A stretch of 60,235 nt of DNA from an uncultured Ignavibacteria bacterium (lineage in GTDB: Bacteria; Bacteroidota; Ignavibacteria; Kapaibacteriales; Kapaibacteriaceae), in assembly GCA_937870915.1 (NCBI GenBank), contig CALMZQ010000129.1, positions 1 to 60,235 of the forward strand. Direction: 5' to 3'. Both the position numbers and the translations under genes were made by a program. Positions 7,527 through 16,789 of the stretch are shown here, one piece after another; the stretch's first letter is position 1; every line of letters begins with the position of its first letter. The notes beneath the pieces were generated by a model, which did not search any database, was not told the origin of the DNA, and worked only from the letters and a program-made list of their open reading frames with translations.

Positions 7527-9701
7527 ATGCAAACCGTTGTCCGTACGCCCCAGTCTGTCTTCATGATGCCCCAACGCATGTTGGTGCCGTTGTTTCAACG
7601 TCCGTATGTGTGGAACGAAGAGCTCCAGTGGGAGCCCCTGTGGAGAGATCTGGAGAGGGTAACGCAGCGTACGTTGGACGATATGCATACGCCACCAGAG
7701 CCCCACTTCTTGGGAGCGGTGGTAGTGCAAGCCATGGCCGTGCAAGTGGGGGATCTGGCAGAGAACATAATCATTGACGGACAACAGCGCCTTACCACCC
7801 TTCAGCTCCTTCTCGATGCCCTGCATGCAGAGGCAATGTTGGTGGGTGCCGATGCGGCGGCAAAGCGATTGTTGCCGCTCATTCAAAATGATGAGGCGTT
7901 TTGCTCACATCCTGAAGATCGGTTTAAGGTGTGGCCAACGAATCGGGACCGGCCTGCCTTTAACGATGTGATGGCGGCGACACCACCCGTTGACTACGAC
8001 ATGCTCGATTACGCACATACGCGGCTTGTGCAAGCGCATGCCTATTTCGCTCACACAGCACGCGAGTTTATCCATCGTGCCGGAGAAGAGCAGTGCATTG
8101 CGCGAGCAACAGCACTTGAGCGTGCAGCACGAGATCAGATACAGATGGTGGTGATCCAGTTAAGTGCCGATGAGAATGCGCAAGAGATCTTCGAAACGTT
8201 GAATGCGCGAGGTGCGTTGCTCACGGCCGCTGACCTCATCAAGAACTTTGTCTTTCAGCGATTGTTGGAAACAGGCGCCGACGTGGAAGCTGCCTACAAT
8301 GCGTATTGGAGGGAGTTCGAGACAACGTTTTGGGAGCAGGACGTCACGTCGGGTCGACTCACCTTCAACCGAACCTCGCTCTTCCTGAATCACTGGCTGA
8401 TCGCTCGAACAGGGAGTGATGTGCTGGCACGCGAGGTCTTTGCGCGGTTCAAGCACTATGCCGACTTTGAATGCGGCATCCCTATGTTCGAGCTCTTGCA
8501 ACAGCTTGCGCGAGCATCGCGAGTGTATCGCGAGATCGTTGAGGCATCGGAATCAAAGGTCGAGTCAGCAACACGTCGCGACCTCTTCGCCTACCGCATG
8601 AAGGTACTCGAGAGTGACATCACGAAGATCATTCTCCTGTGGCTCTACGATCCCGAACAGCAACGTGCGCGACCTATTAGTGACGTGGTGCTCGATCGTT
8701 GCCTCGACCTACTTGAGACGTGGCTCGTGCGGCGCACTCTCGTGCGTGCAACACCGAAGGGCTTGAACAAGGTTTTCGTGGATCTCATCGGTGTGCTCAA
8801 TGCGGCCGACCGGCAGCGGGCCGACGAAGTGCTCCACCAGTTCATTTATGGTTTGAAAGGCGAGACGGTCTATATGCCGGACGATATGGAGGTCCGCACC
8901 GAACTCCATGCCACGCCCACGTACAAGCGATTTAGTCGAGGTCGGCTCCGCATGATTCTCGAGGCCATCGAAGACCACGTGCGCGGTTATCACGCTGGGA
9001 CGCGACCGCGCACCGAATCGCGCGTTGCAAAGTACTCGTTGAGTATCGAGCATCTTATGCCACAGCAATGGAAGGTAGCATGGAGCGCGCCAGACGATGG
9101 AGATGAAGAGCGTCGTGCCGTGCGAATCCATCAGTTAGGCAACCTCACGCTCATCACGCAGTCGCTCAACTCTAGTGTTTCGAACGGCGCATGGTCGGGT
9201 GTAAACGGCAAGGTTCACGCCATTCAGAAGTATAGCATGATGGTGATGACGAACGATGTAGTAACGAAGCATGCAGATGCGTGGGCGGATGCAGACATTG
9301 ATGGTCGCACAGAAAGAATGATCGACATCATCCTTGCAATATGGTCGGTACCAGCCGGCTATGCATCAACACGATTTGAAGCGCGCGTGGCATCGACCAC
9401 GTACATAGAAGTAATGGACCTTATCAATGCCGGGCTACTACTGGCAGGACAGCGGTTGTATCCTGTTGTCAAAGCCTACCATGACGTTGAGGCCTATCTC
9501 ACACACGATGGTCGCATTCAGATCGGCGATCAACTTTTCAACACTCCGTCGGGTGCGGGACAGCACCTGCGCAAACGTGCCACCAACGGTTGGGGATTCT
9601 GGGCGGTGGATGAAGACCGTCGCAAAACGCTTCGTGCGCTGCGCGAAGTGTTCCGCAAACGCATCTTGCTTGGAGATCTTGCATCACTTGAAGATGACTG
9701 A
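7527..9701 (+). CDS. DUF262/DUF1524 (GmrSD-like) nuclease with C-terminal RAMA domain
   Basis: 724 aa from the ATG at 7527; a TTG 30 bp upstream is possible. DUF262 motifs are clear: VPLFQRPYVW (residues ~20-29) and IIIDGQQRLTTL (~81-92), then NARGALLTAADLIKNF. The DUF1524 HNH-like motif is SIEHLMPQQW (His ~509) with HQLGNLTLI downstream. Near the C-terminus, GRIQIGDQLFNTPSGAG followed by NGWGFWAV matches the RAMA domain (restriction-enzyme adenine methylase associated). GmrSD-type proteins cleave modified foreign DNA, and RAMA suggests recognition of a modified base, so an anti-phage modification-dependent nuclease is the likely role. The TGA stop is in frame with the next gene. Confidence 0.88.
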   Translation: MQTVVRTPQSVFMMPQRMLVPLFQRPYVWNEELQWEPLWRDLERVTQRTLDDMHTPPEPHFLGAVVVQAMAVQVGDLAENIIIDGQQRLTTLQLLLDALHAEAMLVGADAAAKRLLPLIQNDEAFCSHPEDRFKVWPTNRDRPAFNDVMAATPPVDYDMLDYAHTRLVQAHAYFAHTAREFIHRAGEEQCIARATALERAARDQIQMVVIQLSADENAQEIFETLNARGALLTAADLIKNFVFQRLLETGADVEAAYNAYWREFETTFWEQDVTSGRLTFNRTSLFLNHWLIARTGSDVLAREVFARFKHYADFECGIPMFELLQQLARASRVYREIVEASESKVESATRRDLFAYRMKVLESDITKIILLWLYDPEQQRARPISDVVLDRCLDLLETWLVRRTLVRATPKGLNKVFVDLIGVLNAADRQRADEVLHQFIYGLKGETVYMPDDMEVRTELHATPTYKRFSRGRLRMILEAIEDHVRGYHAGTRPRTESRVAKYSLSIEHLMPQQWKVAWSAPDDGDEERRAVRIHQLGNLTLITQSLNSSVSNGAWSGVNGKVHAIQKYSMMVMTNDVVTKHADAWADADIDGRTERMIDIILAIWSVPAGYASTRFEARVASTTYIEVMDLINAGLLLAGQRLYPVVKAYHDVEAYLTHDGRIQIGDQLFNTPSGAGQHLRKRATNGWGFWAVDEDRRKTLRALREVFRKRILLGDLASLEDD

Positions 9702-9725
9702 CTGGATCTGATCGAAGATCGTCCC

Positions 9726-10184
9726 GTGGCTATTGGCAGTGTACCTGAGCTCCAACGCGAGTTCTGGAGTGGCTTCCGCACAGTGGTGGAAGACAGTGAC
9801 TCGCCGTTTGTTGCAACAGCGGCATTGCCCCAGGGATGGATGAACATTGCAATTGGTCGATCCGGTATTCAACTCTTAGCATCAATGAGAACAACGGGCT
9901 GGAGCACAGAAGACGGTGGAGCTGAAATCCGAGCTGAGGTACACATCCAAGACAACTTTGCGTGGTTTGATCAACTCGCTGCACACAAGGCAGAGATCGA
10001 AGCTGCATATGGTGGAGAACTACAATGGGTCAAGGTAGAGGGGACAAAGTCCACACGAATCTTCATCAACCGCGCCATCGATGTCACAAATCGAAACACG
10101 TGGCCCGAGTGTTATGAATGGCTCGTAGAGCACATCTCGCGCCTCAAGGCTGCCGTGGGTCCGTGGGTGGGGAAGTTGGAGTAA
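9726..10184 (+). CDS. DUF4268 domain protein
   Basis: 152 aa from a GTG at 9726. The profile fits DUF4268: LQREFWSGFRTVVED at the start, GWMNIAIGRSGIQLLA, EVHIQDNFAWFDQLAAHK, LQWVKVEGTKSTRIFI and a terminal helical segment. DUF4268 is commonly attached to, or encoded beside, restriction-type proteins; its activity is unknown. It lies in the same reading frame as the DUF262 gene, separated only by one TGA and eight sense codons, so it may be the detached C-terminal domain of that protein. Its last 41 bp overlap the convergent ion-channel gene. Confidence 0.75.
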   Translation: MAIGSVPELQREFWSGFRTVVEDSDSPFVATAALPQGWMNIAIGRSGIQLLASMRTTGWSTEDGGAEIRAEVHIQDNFAWFDQLAAHKAEIEAAYGGELQWVKVEGTKSTRIFINRAIDVTNRNTWPECYEWLVEHISRLKAAVGPWVGKLE

Positions 10185-11064
10185 GGGTGGGTAGGCCACT
10201 GGCACGAGCCTGACTGATTGCAAGGTTGCCTTTGTTGCGATGATCCCAAACATCATTGGTGATCATTGCAGTTACAATTCCAAGAAGAAGTACAACACCT
10301 ACAAATACATATGACCCAAAGTACACTAGGCCAATCGTACCATACGATTCACTTGCCTGCTCAAGTGCTCGGAGTATGTCAGAAAACCCGTTCCCAGTAT
10401 TCACGCTCATTAACGTTGAGCAAGAATCAGAGAGTGTCCCAAACGCGTCGGTTGCGACGCGGCGAAACAGAAATGTGCCGATCACAGCATAGATGTAAAA
10501 ATGAACGAGAACGACAATTCCTGCATATGTCACAGATCGTATGCTATGGAACACAGTAGTAACAAAGTCGCGCAGAGGACCAATATCAAGCACTCGAACT
10601 ATCATAAGCGTACGCAGAATTCGCACGAGAGAGAGCTCGTGCAGATCAAATTGGAGAGCGCCAAGTAATGTGAAAAGGAATGTCAATATGATACAAAGGT
10701 CAAGATAGTAGAGAAAGGAATGGATAAAATCCATCTCAGACACAGAATCTTCACCTATTTCGTTCTTCTTTTTGCCGCTTGTATCCCCAGACTTATAAAT
10801 CGGCGCAAGTCCGCGGAGTCTTCGAAACAACAACACACCCGGCAATGTCGGCACTCCAGCTGAACGCGTCCTCCACATGAACTCGATCATCAGCAGTATT
10901 ACAAGAACCCAGTCTAGAATCACAAACGCCGTTGGGTGATACGCCGCGGGATGTGCGGCTTCGAAACCAAGGTAGATGGCGGTAATGATCACGATTAGCA
11001 CCGTGAACCTATCGAGATTCGATAGCGGAATGCTATCTGTGCTTTGAGTAGAAGTATCACTCAT
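10144..11064 (-). CDS. Voltage-gated-like ion channel, single repeat
   Basis: 306 aa with six membrane segments plus a pore loop: S1 ~20-36, S2 ~47-64, S3 ~117-137, a sparse S4 ~144-161 (R148, R151, R157), S5 ~178-200, P-loop ~216-228 (TLMSVNTGNGF) and S6 ~244-269. This is the ion-transport (PF00520) layout of NaChBac-like tetrameric channels, but the filter NTGNGF is not a standard Na, K or Ca signature and S4 has few charges. It is downstream of the GIY-YIG gene on the same strand (18-bp gap), so the two are probably co-transcribed. Within a defence island a membrane-depolarising effector is plausible, but this is inference. Confidence 0.8.
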   Translation of the reverse strand: MSDTSTQSTDSIPLSNLDRFTVLIVIITAIYLGFEAAHPAAYHPTAFVILDWVLVILLMIEFMWRTRSAGVPTLPGVLLFRRLRGLAPIYKSGDTSGKKKNEIGEDSVSEMDFIHSFLYYLDLCIILTFLFTLLGALQFDLHELSLVRILRTLMIVRVLDIGPLRDFVTTVFHSIRSVTYAGIVVLVHFYIYAVIGTFLFRRVATDAFGTLSDSCSTLMSVNTGNGFSDILRALEQASESYGTIGLVYFGSYVFVGVVLLLGIVTAMITNDVWDHRNKGNLAISQARASGLPTLTPTSPPTDPRQP

Positions 11065-11082
11065 GCCAATAGCCTCACGATC

Positions 11083-11550
11083 TTACTTTGTTTCTACACT
11101 AACGGTTTTGGGTAGGAAGTTCTTGAGAATCTTCCGATCAGACTGCACAGTCGCAAGCTTTATCGATGTCCCTTGCTTGTTAAGTAGCGCATCGTTATGC
11201 GCCACGAAATGTCTGATAAATGCGCTCTCAATCTTTTTGAGTGACGGTTTCAACTGTTGGCCTTGTTTTGGCACAAAACGACCCACAACTAACAATCGAG
11301 TTCCGGTGCGTGAATTGCGTATTTCTTTCATCAATTTCAGATTGTTTAACTGAAGTCTGATCCTGTTTCGAAGCGTAAGTGATTGACCAACGTACAAAGC
11401 ATCACACTTACTACTGTGTTGACGAAGGAAAATGTATACCCCAGGACCCTCCGGTACCTGGTTCAAATCAAGTGCGACGCCGCCATCTGCGAGCATAGAA
11501 AGCGTAATTGCGTTGCCCCATACAATGTCATAACTAGGACCCTTACTCAT
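11083..11550 (-). CDS. GIY-YIG nuclease-domain protein
   Basis: 155 aa from the ATG at 11550, preceded by GAGG 8-9 nt upstream; a longer in-frame start at 11607 is less likely. GIY-YIG hallmarks: GPGVYIF (~36-41), ALYVGQS (~51-57), an Arg-rich helix RNRIRLQLNN, the catalytic-type Glu in KIESAFI (E108) and the Asn in LLNKQGT (N124). This is the single-domain fold used by homing and restriction nucleases. It is the first gene of a two-gene minus-strand unit with the ion channel, so it may act as sensor or regulator for it, or as an independent nuclease. Confidence 0.85.
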   Translation of the reverse strand: MSKGPSYDIVWGNAITLSMLADGGVALDLNQVPEGPGVYIFLRQHSSKCDALYVGQSLTLRNRIRLQLNNLKLMKEIRNSRTGTRLLVVGRFVPKQGQQLKPSLKKIESAFIRHFVAHNDALLNKQGTSIKLATVQSDRKILKNFLPKTVSVETK

Positions 11551-12063
11551 GTAAAATATCCTCAGCAAAAAATGAATGAACCCCATCAATTCGTATCCAA
11601 CATACAAATATCAAGACATTCGAAAGAGGAATGCAAAGCTCGACACATATGAAAGACAAAGGACTTTCGCTTGCTTTTTACGCCACTGCATACCACCTTC
11701 TAGTATTCAAGCAAGCTCGCGTAATCTGAAACACCAAATGCCAATATTCGCGCAGAGGGGATGTCGAGAGTTGATCTTCGTAGATCATGTGTAGAAAATG
11801 CAACTGGTGCTAATGAGCTGAATATGCTGAGTCGTTGGGCTTCATTGACGGAACCGTTTACCTCCTTGCATAGGCTCGAAGTATTCCATACATTCCAACC
11901 AACAGAATCGGCCAAGGCTAGGTCTGGATTCTTTGGATGCATTCTCCTCAAAGCAACTGGTCGTCTTTTATACTAGATAGTGGACGTAAGCGAAGGGCGG
12001 GGCGTCTTCATTCGTATCAATGCATGATGTTGTTCGCAGCACAGCGCTCACGTGATTTATCTT
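11551..12063. other. Long intergenic stretch in the defence island
   Basis: 513 bp between the divergent GIY-YIG and hsdM genes. It should hold both promoters. A minus-strand open frame at 11700-11942 (about 80 aa) has no recognisable domain and no good ribosome site. No repeats of the window's families are present and base composition is more AT-rich than in flanking genes. I see no convincing gene or RNA structure. Confidence 0.5.
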
Positions 12064-13668
12064 ATGCCAAAACCTAAAAATTCAAAAAAATCCACCTCCT
12101 CTTCCTCCACCGCTAACGTTGGCTTTGAAGCCACACTCTGGCAGGCGGCAGATAAGCTGCGCAGTAACATGGATGCGAGTGAGTACAAGCATGTGGTGCT
12201 TGGACTGATCTTCCTGAAGTATATCTCGGACTCGTTTGAGGAGCTCTTCGGACTCCTCACGCAAGGGGCAGGGGAGTATGCAGGTGCTGATCCTGAGGAC
12301 CCGGATGAGTATCGCGCTAAGGGTGTGTTCTGGGTGCCTAAGGAGGCACGCTGGGGGTTCTTGCAGGGTAATGCCCGACAAGCCACGATCGGAAAGCTTG
12401 TTGATGATGCGATGGTGGCCATTGAGCGTGATAATCCTCGACTCAAAGGCGTGCTTCCAAAGGACTATGCACGTCCGGCCCTTGATAAACATCGACTTGG
12501 TGAACTGATCGACCTCGTAAGCACGATCGGTCTGGGCGATAAGGAGAACAGGTCGAAAGACGTGCTGGGTCGGGTCTACGAGTACTTCCTAACGCAATTC
12601 GCAAGCGCCGAAGGCAAGAACGGCGGACAGTTCTATACACCATCATGCATTGTGCGGTTGTTGGTAGAGATGCTCGCCCCCTACAAGGGGAGGATCTATG
12701 ATCCCTGCTGCGGCTCCGGTGGGATGTTCGTGCAGAGCGAGAAGTTCGTAGAGGCACATGGCGGAAAGATCGGCGACATCGCCATCTACGGTCAAGAGAG
12801 TAATGCAACTACACGTCGACTTGCCATCATGAACCTCGCCATCCGCGGCATCGAGGCCGATATCGGTCCAGAACATGCCGACACGTTCAGAAGAGATGTG
12901 CATCCCGATCTCAAGGCCGACTTTGTGATTGCCAACCCGCCATTCAACGACAGTGATTGGTTCCGCAAGGACGATGACATCCGTTGGAAGTATGGCGTCC
13001 CGCCAAAGGGCAACGCAAACTTCGCATGGGTGCAGCACTTCATCCATCATCTGCGCGAAGGGGGCATGGCAGGCTTCGTTCTTGCTAATGGCAGCATGAG
13101 TTCCAATCAGAGCGGTGAGGGAGACATCCGCAAAGCCCTCATCGAGAACGACCTTGTTGATTGTATGGTCGCGCTCCCCGGACAGCTCTTCTACTCAACA
13201 CAGATCCCCGTGTGCCTCTGGTTTATCGCAAAGAACAAGAACATCGACGACAAGCGAGGCTTCCGTGATCGTCGCAAGCATACCCTCTTCGTGGACGCAC
13301 GAAAAATGGGAACGCTTGTTGACCGCGTCCACCGCGAGCTCACAGATGACGACCTCTATACAATCACCAACACCTATCATACATGGCGTAGCGAGGAACC
13401 CGTTCTTGGCAAGGTGGAGGGAGACTCAAACACCTACTCAGACATTGCGGGCTTCTGCAAATCCGCAACGACCGAAGAGATTGCATCACACGGATACGTC
13501 CTCACGCCAGGTAGGTACGTAGGCGCTGAAGCAATCGAAGACGACGGCGAACCCTTTGACGAAAAGATGAAACGTCTCGTTACCCAACTCAACGAACAGT
13601 TCGCCGAGAGCGCCAAGCTCGAACAAGCCATCAAAGCAAATTTGAAGGGGCTTGGGTATGAAGGGTGA
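12064..13668 (+). CDS. hsdM: Type I restriction-modification DNA methyltransferase subunit
   Basis: 534 aa; the ATG at 12064 is chosen over a GTG 12 bp upstream. The N-terminal helical HsdM_N domain ([34 protein letters not shown]) is followed by the N6-adenine methyltransferase core: [21 protein letters not shown] motif [12 protein letters not shown] and catalytic motif IV NPPF. It methylates adenine in the HsdS-defined site using S-adenosylmethionine. The length is normal. It overlaps hsdS by 11 bp and begins the operon hsdM-hsdS-TIR-orf-EVE-RT-hsdR. It contains several ARGGGGC words, as do host genes, unlike the cargo genes downstream. Confidence 0.97.
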   Translation: MPKPKNSKKSTSSSSTANVGFEATLWQAADKLRSNMDASEYKHVVLGLIFLKYISDSFEELFGLLTQGAGEYAGADPEDPDEYRAKGVFWVPKEARWGFLQGNARQATIGKLVDDAMVAIERDNPRLKGVLPKDYARPALDKHRLGELIDLVSTIGLGDKENRSKDVLGRVYEYFLTQFASAEGKNGGQFYTPSCIVRLLVEMLAPYKGRIYDPCCGSGGMFVQSEKFVEAHGGKIGDIAIYGQESNATTRRLAIMNLAIRGIEADIGPEHADTFRRDVHPDLKADFVIANPPFNDSDWFRKDDDIRWKYGVPPKGNANFAWVQHFIHHLREGGMAGFVLANGSMSSNQSGEGDIRKALIENDLVDCMVALPGQLFYSTQIPVCLWFIAKNKNIDDKRGFRDRRKHTLFVDARKMGTLVDRVHRELTDDDLYTITNTYHTWRSEEPVLGKVEGDSNTYSDIAGFCKSATTEEIASHGYVLTPGRYVGAEAIEDDGEPFDEKMKRLVTQLNEQFAESAKLEQAIKANLKGLGYEG

Positions 13669-15013
13669 ATGGGAAACATCGAGATTGGTCGATTGTGTCA
13701 CCTATCAGAAAGGATTCGCCTTCAAGTCGGCGGACTATCGACCAAGTGGACACCCAATCGTTCGCGTGTCGAACTTCACCGACCGGTCAATCGACATGGC
13801 CGATTGCAGCTGTCTGGACTACGACGCAGTGCAAGAATACAATGCCTACAAGCTCAGGCACCGTGATGCCGTAATTGCGACTGTTGGCTCTTGGCCGACA
13901 AACCCGGCGTCGGTCGTCGGAAAAACAATCTACGTCCCCGAGGAGGCGGATGCAGCTCTGCTGAACCAAAATGCGGTTCGCCTGCGCAGTAAGCCCAACC
14001 TCGACCAACGCTTCCTCTTTTACTTGCTGAAGCAGCCAGACTTTCAGAGCTACATCGTTGGGACAGCTCAGGGTAGCGCGAGTCAGGCGAGTATCACGCT
14101 CAATGATATCTTCGGGTTTGAGTTCCAACGCCCACCCCTCGCCGAGCAGAAAGCCATCGCCAAGATCCTCGGCGACCTTGATGACAAGATCGAACTCAAC
14201 CGCATGATGAACACCACCCTCGAAGCCATGGCCCGCGCCCTCTTCCAAAGCTGGTTCGTGGATTACGATCCCGTGCGAGCAAAGATGGATGGTAGGGAGC
14301 CGGAGGGGATGGATAAGGAGACGGCAGCGCTGTGGCCGAGTGAGTTTGAAGAGAGCGAGTTGGGGTTGGTGCCGAAGGAGTGGGAGGTGAAGACACTTTC
14401 AAACCTCACCAGCCTTATCACAAAGGGGACCACACCAACTAAAGACGACATGTCTGGCGAACCTGACTCTAACGCACAGATCAACTACGTCCGGGTGAAC
14501 TCAATTGACGAAGACGGCTCTGTTCTCGTTGACAAACTGACCACGATTCCAGAATCTGTTCACGTTGGAGTCTTGAAGCGTTCCATATTGCTGGCGAATG
14601 ACGTTCTATACACGATAGCCGGAACGATTGGACGTATCGCTTTGACTGAGGAATGGCTGCTACCGGCCAACACAAACCAAGCGGTAGCTATCATCCGTCC
14701 AGAGTTGAAGATTCCTTCGGGCTTTCTAATGCTCACTATGCGACACGAAGTATTCCGGGAGGAACTCCACAACAACATCGTCCACGCCGTTCAAGCGAAC
14801 CTGAGTTTGGGGATGCTATCAAAAGCGCGTGTGGTTGTTCCGTCGCAGTCAATATTGCAGCAACTCTTTAAGCCGATTGACGCGCTCCTCTCACAAATCA
14901 GCTCCAACCGAGCCCAATCCCGCACCCTCGCCAACCTTCGCGACACGTTGTTGCCGAAGTTGATGAGCGGGGAGGTGGAGGTGGGTGCTTTGGAAACATT
15001 GGGAGTGGTTTGA
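13658..15013 (+). CDS. hsdS: Type I restriction-modification specificity subunit
   Basis: 451 aa; the ATG at 13658 follows AAGGGG in the end of hsdM and overlaps it by 11 bp. It has two target-recognition halves, each ending in a helical spacer: first [20 protein letters not shown] and then [16 protein letters not shown]. The second half opens with [22 protein letters not shown], the usual start of a recognition domain. It sets the bipartite DNA target for HsdM and HsdR. The stop (15011-15013) is one base before the TIR gene's ATG, so translation is coupled. Confidence 0.95.
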   Translation: MKGEWETSRLVDCVTYQKGFAFKSADYRPSGHPIVRVSNFTDRSIDMADCSCLDYDAVQEYNAYKLRHRDAVIATVGSWPTNPASVVGKTIYVPEEADAALLNQNAVRLRSKPNLDQRFLFYLLKQPDFQSYIVGTAQGSASQASITLNDIFGFEFQRPPLAEQKAIAKILGDLDDKIELNRMMNTTLEAMARALFQSWFVDYDPVRAKMDGREPEGMDKETAALWPSEFEESELGLVPKEWEVKTLSNLTSLITKGTTPTKDDMSGEPDSNAQINYVRVNSIDEDGSVLVDKLTTIPESVHVGVLKRSILLANDVLYTIAGTIGRIALTEEWLLPANTNQAVAIIRPELKIPSGFLMLTMRHEVFREELHNNIVHAVQANLSLGMLSKARVVVPSQSILQQLFKPIDALLSQISSNRAQSRTLANLRDTLLPKLMSGEVEVGALETLGVV

Positions 15014-15014
15014 T

Positions 15015-16085
15015 ATGAATACCGAAAAGAGAGTCTTTGAACTTCCTAGAACATTGGAAGGGCACTTAGCAACGCTTTCAAAGATCTTCGCAAATAACGG
15101 AGAACGACAGCTGCAGGAGATACTCGTGAACGCCAAAACACGAATAGTGGAAGAGTGGAGTTACGACAACTGGAACGGCGGAATCTATGGTCACGCTCTA
15201 TACTTCTCTATTCCTGAACCTCTATATCTGAATGCAGTCGGGCGCAAGTCTGAGATAGAGACACAGATCAGAAATGAACTGGATCGAATCCACAATGTTC
15301 AGAATGAGCATGTAGCTGCCGTATTCATTGAGATGGATGCCATGGGAGATCATGATTGGCGAAAAGATTCTGGCCTGCTTTTGTCTGGAAACATTATGGT
15401 GCCAACAGATGCAACGAAAAGGATTTGGGAGGATGAGGGGTTCCGTCTTTTCTTAAGTCATAAGTCGGAAGTGAAAGTCGAAACGTCTGAGTTAAAAGAA
15501 CGTCTTAGACCGTTTGGCATTTCCTGCTTCGTCGCACATGAAGACATCGAGCCAACGAAGGCATGGCAAGATGAGATAGAAAATGCATTAGCCACAATGG
15601 ATGGCTTCGTTGCACTCCTCACTGCAGGCTATCATCACAGTGACTGGACCGATCAGGAAGTAGGTTTTGCCGTTGCGCGGCGCGTACCAATCGTCGCTGT
15701 CCGCCTTGGCATCGACCCGTATGGATTCATTGGAAAGTACCAGGGGCTTAGAAGCGACTGGAAAACTGCATCAGAGGATGTACTTAAGATCCTCTTCAAA
15801 AATGACAGGATGTTCAGCAGCTACATCAATGCGCTTCGCAATTGCCAGAGCTATAGTCACGGAAACACACTTGCGGTAGCTTTGCCAGTTATCGAAAGAT
15901 TGACCACAACCCAGGTGGACGAAATCGTAGCGGCATACAATGAAACGAGCGAACTTCGTGGAAGCTTCGGCTTCAACGGTGGGTATCCTAAGCTCTATGG
16001 CGCGGGACTGGTTCCTTGCCTCAATCGGTTAGACATGCGCCAGTATCGATATTCGAAAAGCGGATTGATTGAGCAACTAGAATGA
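15015..16085 (+). CDS. TIR-domain protein embedded in the type I R-M operon
   Basis: 356 aa. The ATG at 15015 lies one base after the hsdS stop; an earlier in-frame start inside hsdS is unlikely. Residues ~1-140 are an unrecognised helical/mixed domain. Residues ~142-240 are TIR: GFRLFLSHKSE, then FGISCFVAHEDIEP, AWQDEIENALATMDGFVALL, and SDWTDQEVGFAVARRVPIV. The Glu in WQDE (E187) is at the position of the TIR NADase catalytic glutamate. About 115 residues follow. Bacterial TIR proteins commonly deplete NAD+ or make signalling nucleotides in abortive defence. Its place between hsdS and hsdR, with an EVE-like gene and a reverse transcriptase, suggests an effector that responds when restriction is blocked or when the RT partner senses phage. 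Confidence 0.9.
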   Translation: MNTEKRVFELPRTLEGHLATLSKIFANNGERQLQEILVNAKTRIVEEWSYDNWNGGIYGHALYFSIPEPLYLNAVGRKSEIETQIRNELDRIHNVQNEHVAAVFIEMDAMGDHDWRKDSGLLLSGNIMVPTDATKRIWEDEGFRLFLSHKSEVKVETSELKERLRPFGISCFVAHEDIEPTKAWQDEIENALATMDGFVALLTAGYHHSDWTDQEVGFAVARRVPIVAVRLGIDPYGFIGKYQGLRSDWKTASEDVLKILFKNDRMFSSYINALRNCQSYSHGNTLAVALPVIERLTTTQVDEIVAAYNETSELRGSFGFNGGYPKLYGAGLVPCLNRLDMRQYRYSKSGLIEQLE

Positions 16086-16231
16086 ATTCGAACGAATCCA
16101 TTCTTGCAGACGCCACCCGATTGTTTAGGAGTGCTCAAAGATCGAGTCCTTTCTTGCCAAGCCATGGCTTGATTCATTTTGCGGCAAACTCCAAAATGCA
16201 ACAGGAGTTTAGTGTGGCCGTATGTACTTAG
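16082..16231 (+). CDS. Small ORF overlapping the TIR stop (ATGA)
   Basis: A 49-codon frame whose ATG shares ATGA with the TIR stop, the classic arrangement for translational coupling. The product, starting MNSNESILADATRLF, has no recognisable domain. A plausible-looking helical segment (RERLNRAIHALIGVKDF) continues in another frame at ~16265-16315, so this may be a longer gene broken by a frameshift. The whole stretch 16086-16338 otherwise lacks a gene. Real expression is uncertain. Confidence 0.4.
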   Translation: MNSNESILADATRLFRSAQRSSPFLPSHGLIHFAANSKMQQEFSVAVCT

Positions 16232-16338
16232 ACAAAGCGGGAAGTGTAGGGATTACTGCATGTTTAGAGAAAGACTGAATCGAGCAATACATGCTCTCAT
16301 AGGAGTAAAGGACTTTCAAACAAGATCAAGGAGCTGGT

Positions 16339-16749
16339 ATGAGTGCATGGCTGTATCAACTGAACCCTAAAAAATGGACGCCTGAGACATTCCGATATGA
16401 GATTTGGGAGGGGAAACAATGGGGATGGATTGTCGGCAGTAAACGTGGAGACAATGTTCCATCTGCCGGAGATACTATCTTCTTCTTCTATGCCAAAAGC
16501 GGGGGTAATGACCCTGGTATTTATGGCTGGGCTGTACTTGAACGATATGATGAAAGGAACCAGATGCTTTACTTCATACCTTGTGCACCAACGAATTGGT
16601 TGAAAATGGACCCATGGTGGGATGACAATGCAGTAGACATAGTAGATAGAGTTAGGGGCAAGATGAAGCAAGCGACCTTGTTTAAGATTGACTCAATAGA
16701 TGTCAATAGGATCAGGCAGGGACTTCGGTTTCACTTTTCGAACACGTGA
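16339..16749 (+). CDS. EVE-like (PUA/YTH-fold) domain protein
   Basis: 136 aa. AAGGAG sits ~8 nt before the ATG. The protein begins MSAWLYQLNPKKWTPETF and continues with WIVGSKRGDNVPSAGDTIFF, YGWAVLERYD and NWLKMDPWWD. This is the opening pattern of EVE-type domains, which bind modified bases in nucleic acids and are often found beside modification-dependent restriction genes. As a stand-alone EVE-like protein between TIR and RT genes it could recognise a modified DNA or RNA ligand. EVE is the best match by pattern; a profile search would settle it. Confidence 0.7.
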   Translation: MSAWLYQLNPKKWTPETFRYEIWEGKQWGWIVGSKRGDNVPSAGDTIFFFYAKSGGNDPGIYGWAVLERYDERNQMLYFIPCAPTNWLKMDPWWDDNAVDIVDRVRGKMKQATLFKIDSIDVNRIRQGLRFHFSNT

Positions 16750-16789
16750 ACATTGCGGATGTGGAACAAACCGAAGGGAGTGCCGCAGA

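Noticed and set aside
11700-11942. About 80-codon minus-strand ORF upstream of hsdM
   Set aside because: No recognisable domain, weak start and no ribosome site; kept only as a note in the intergenic entry.
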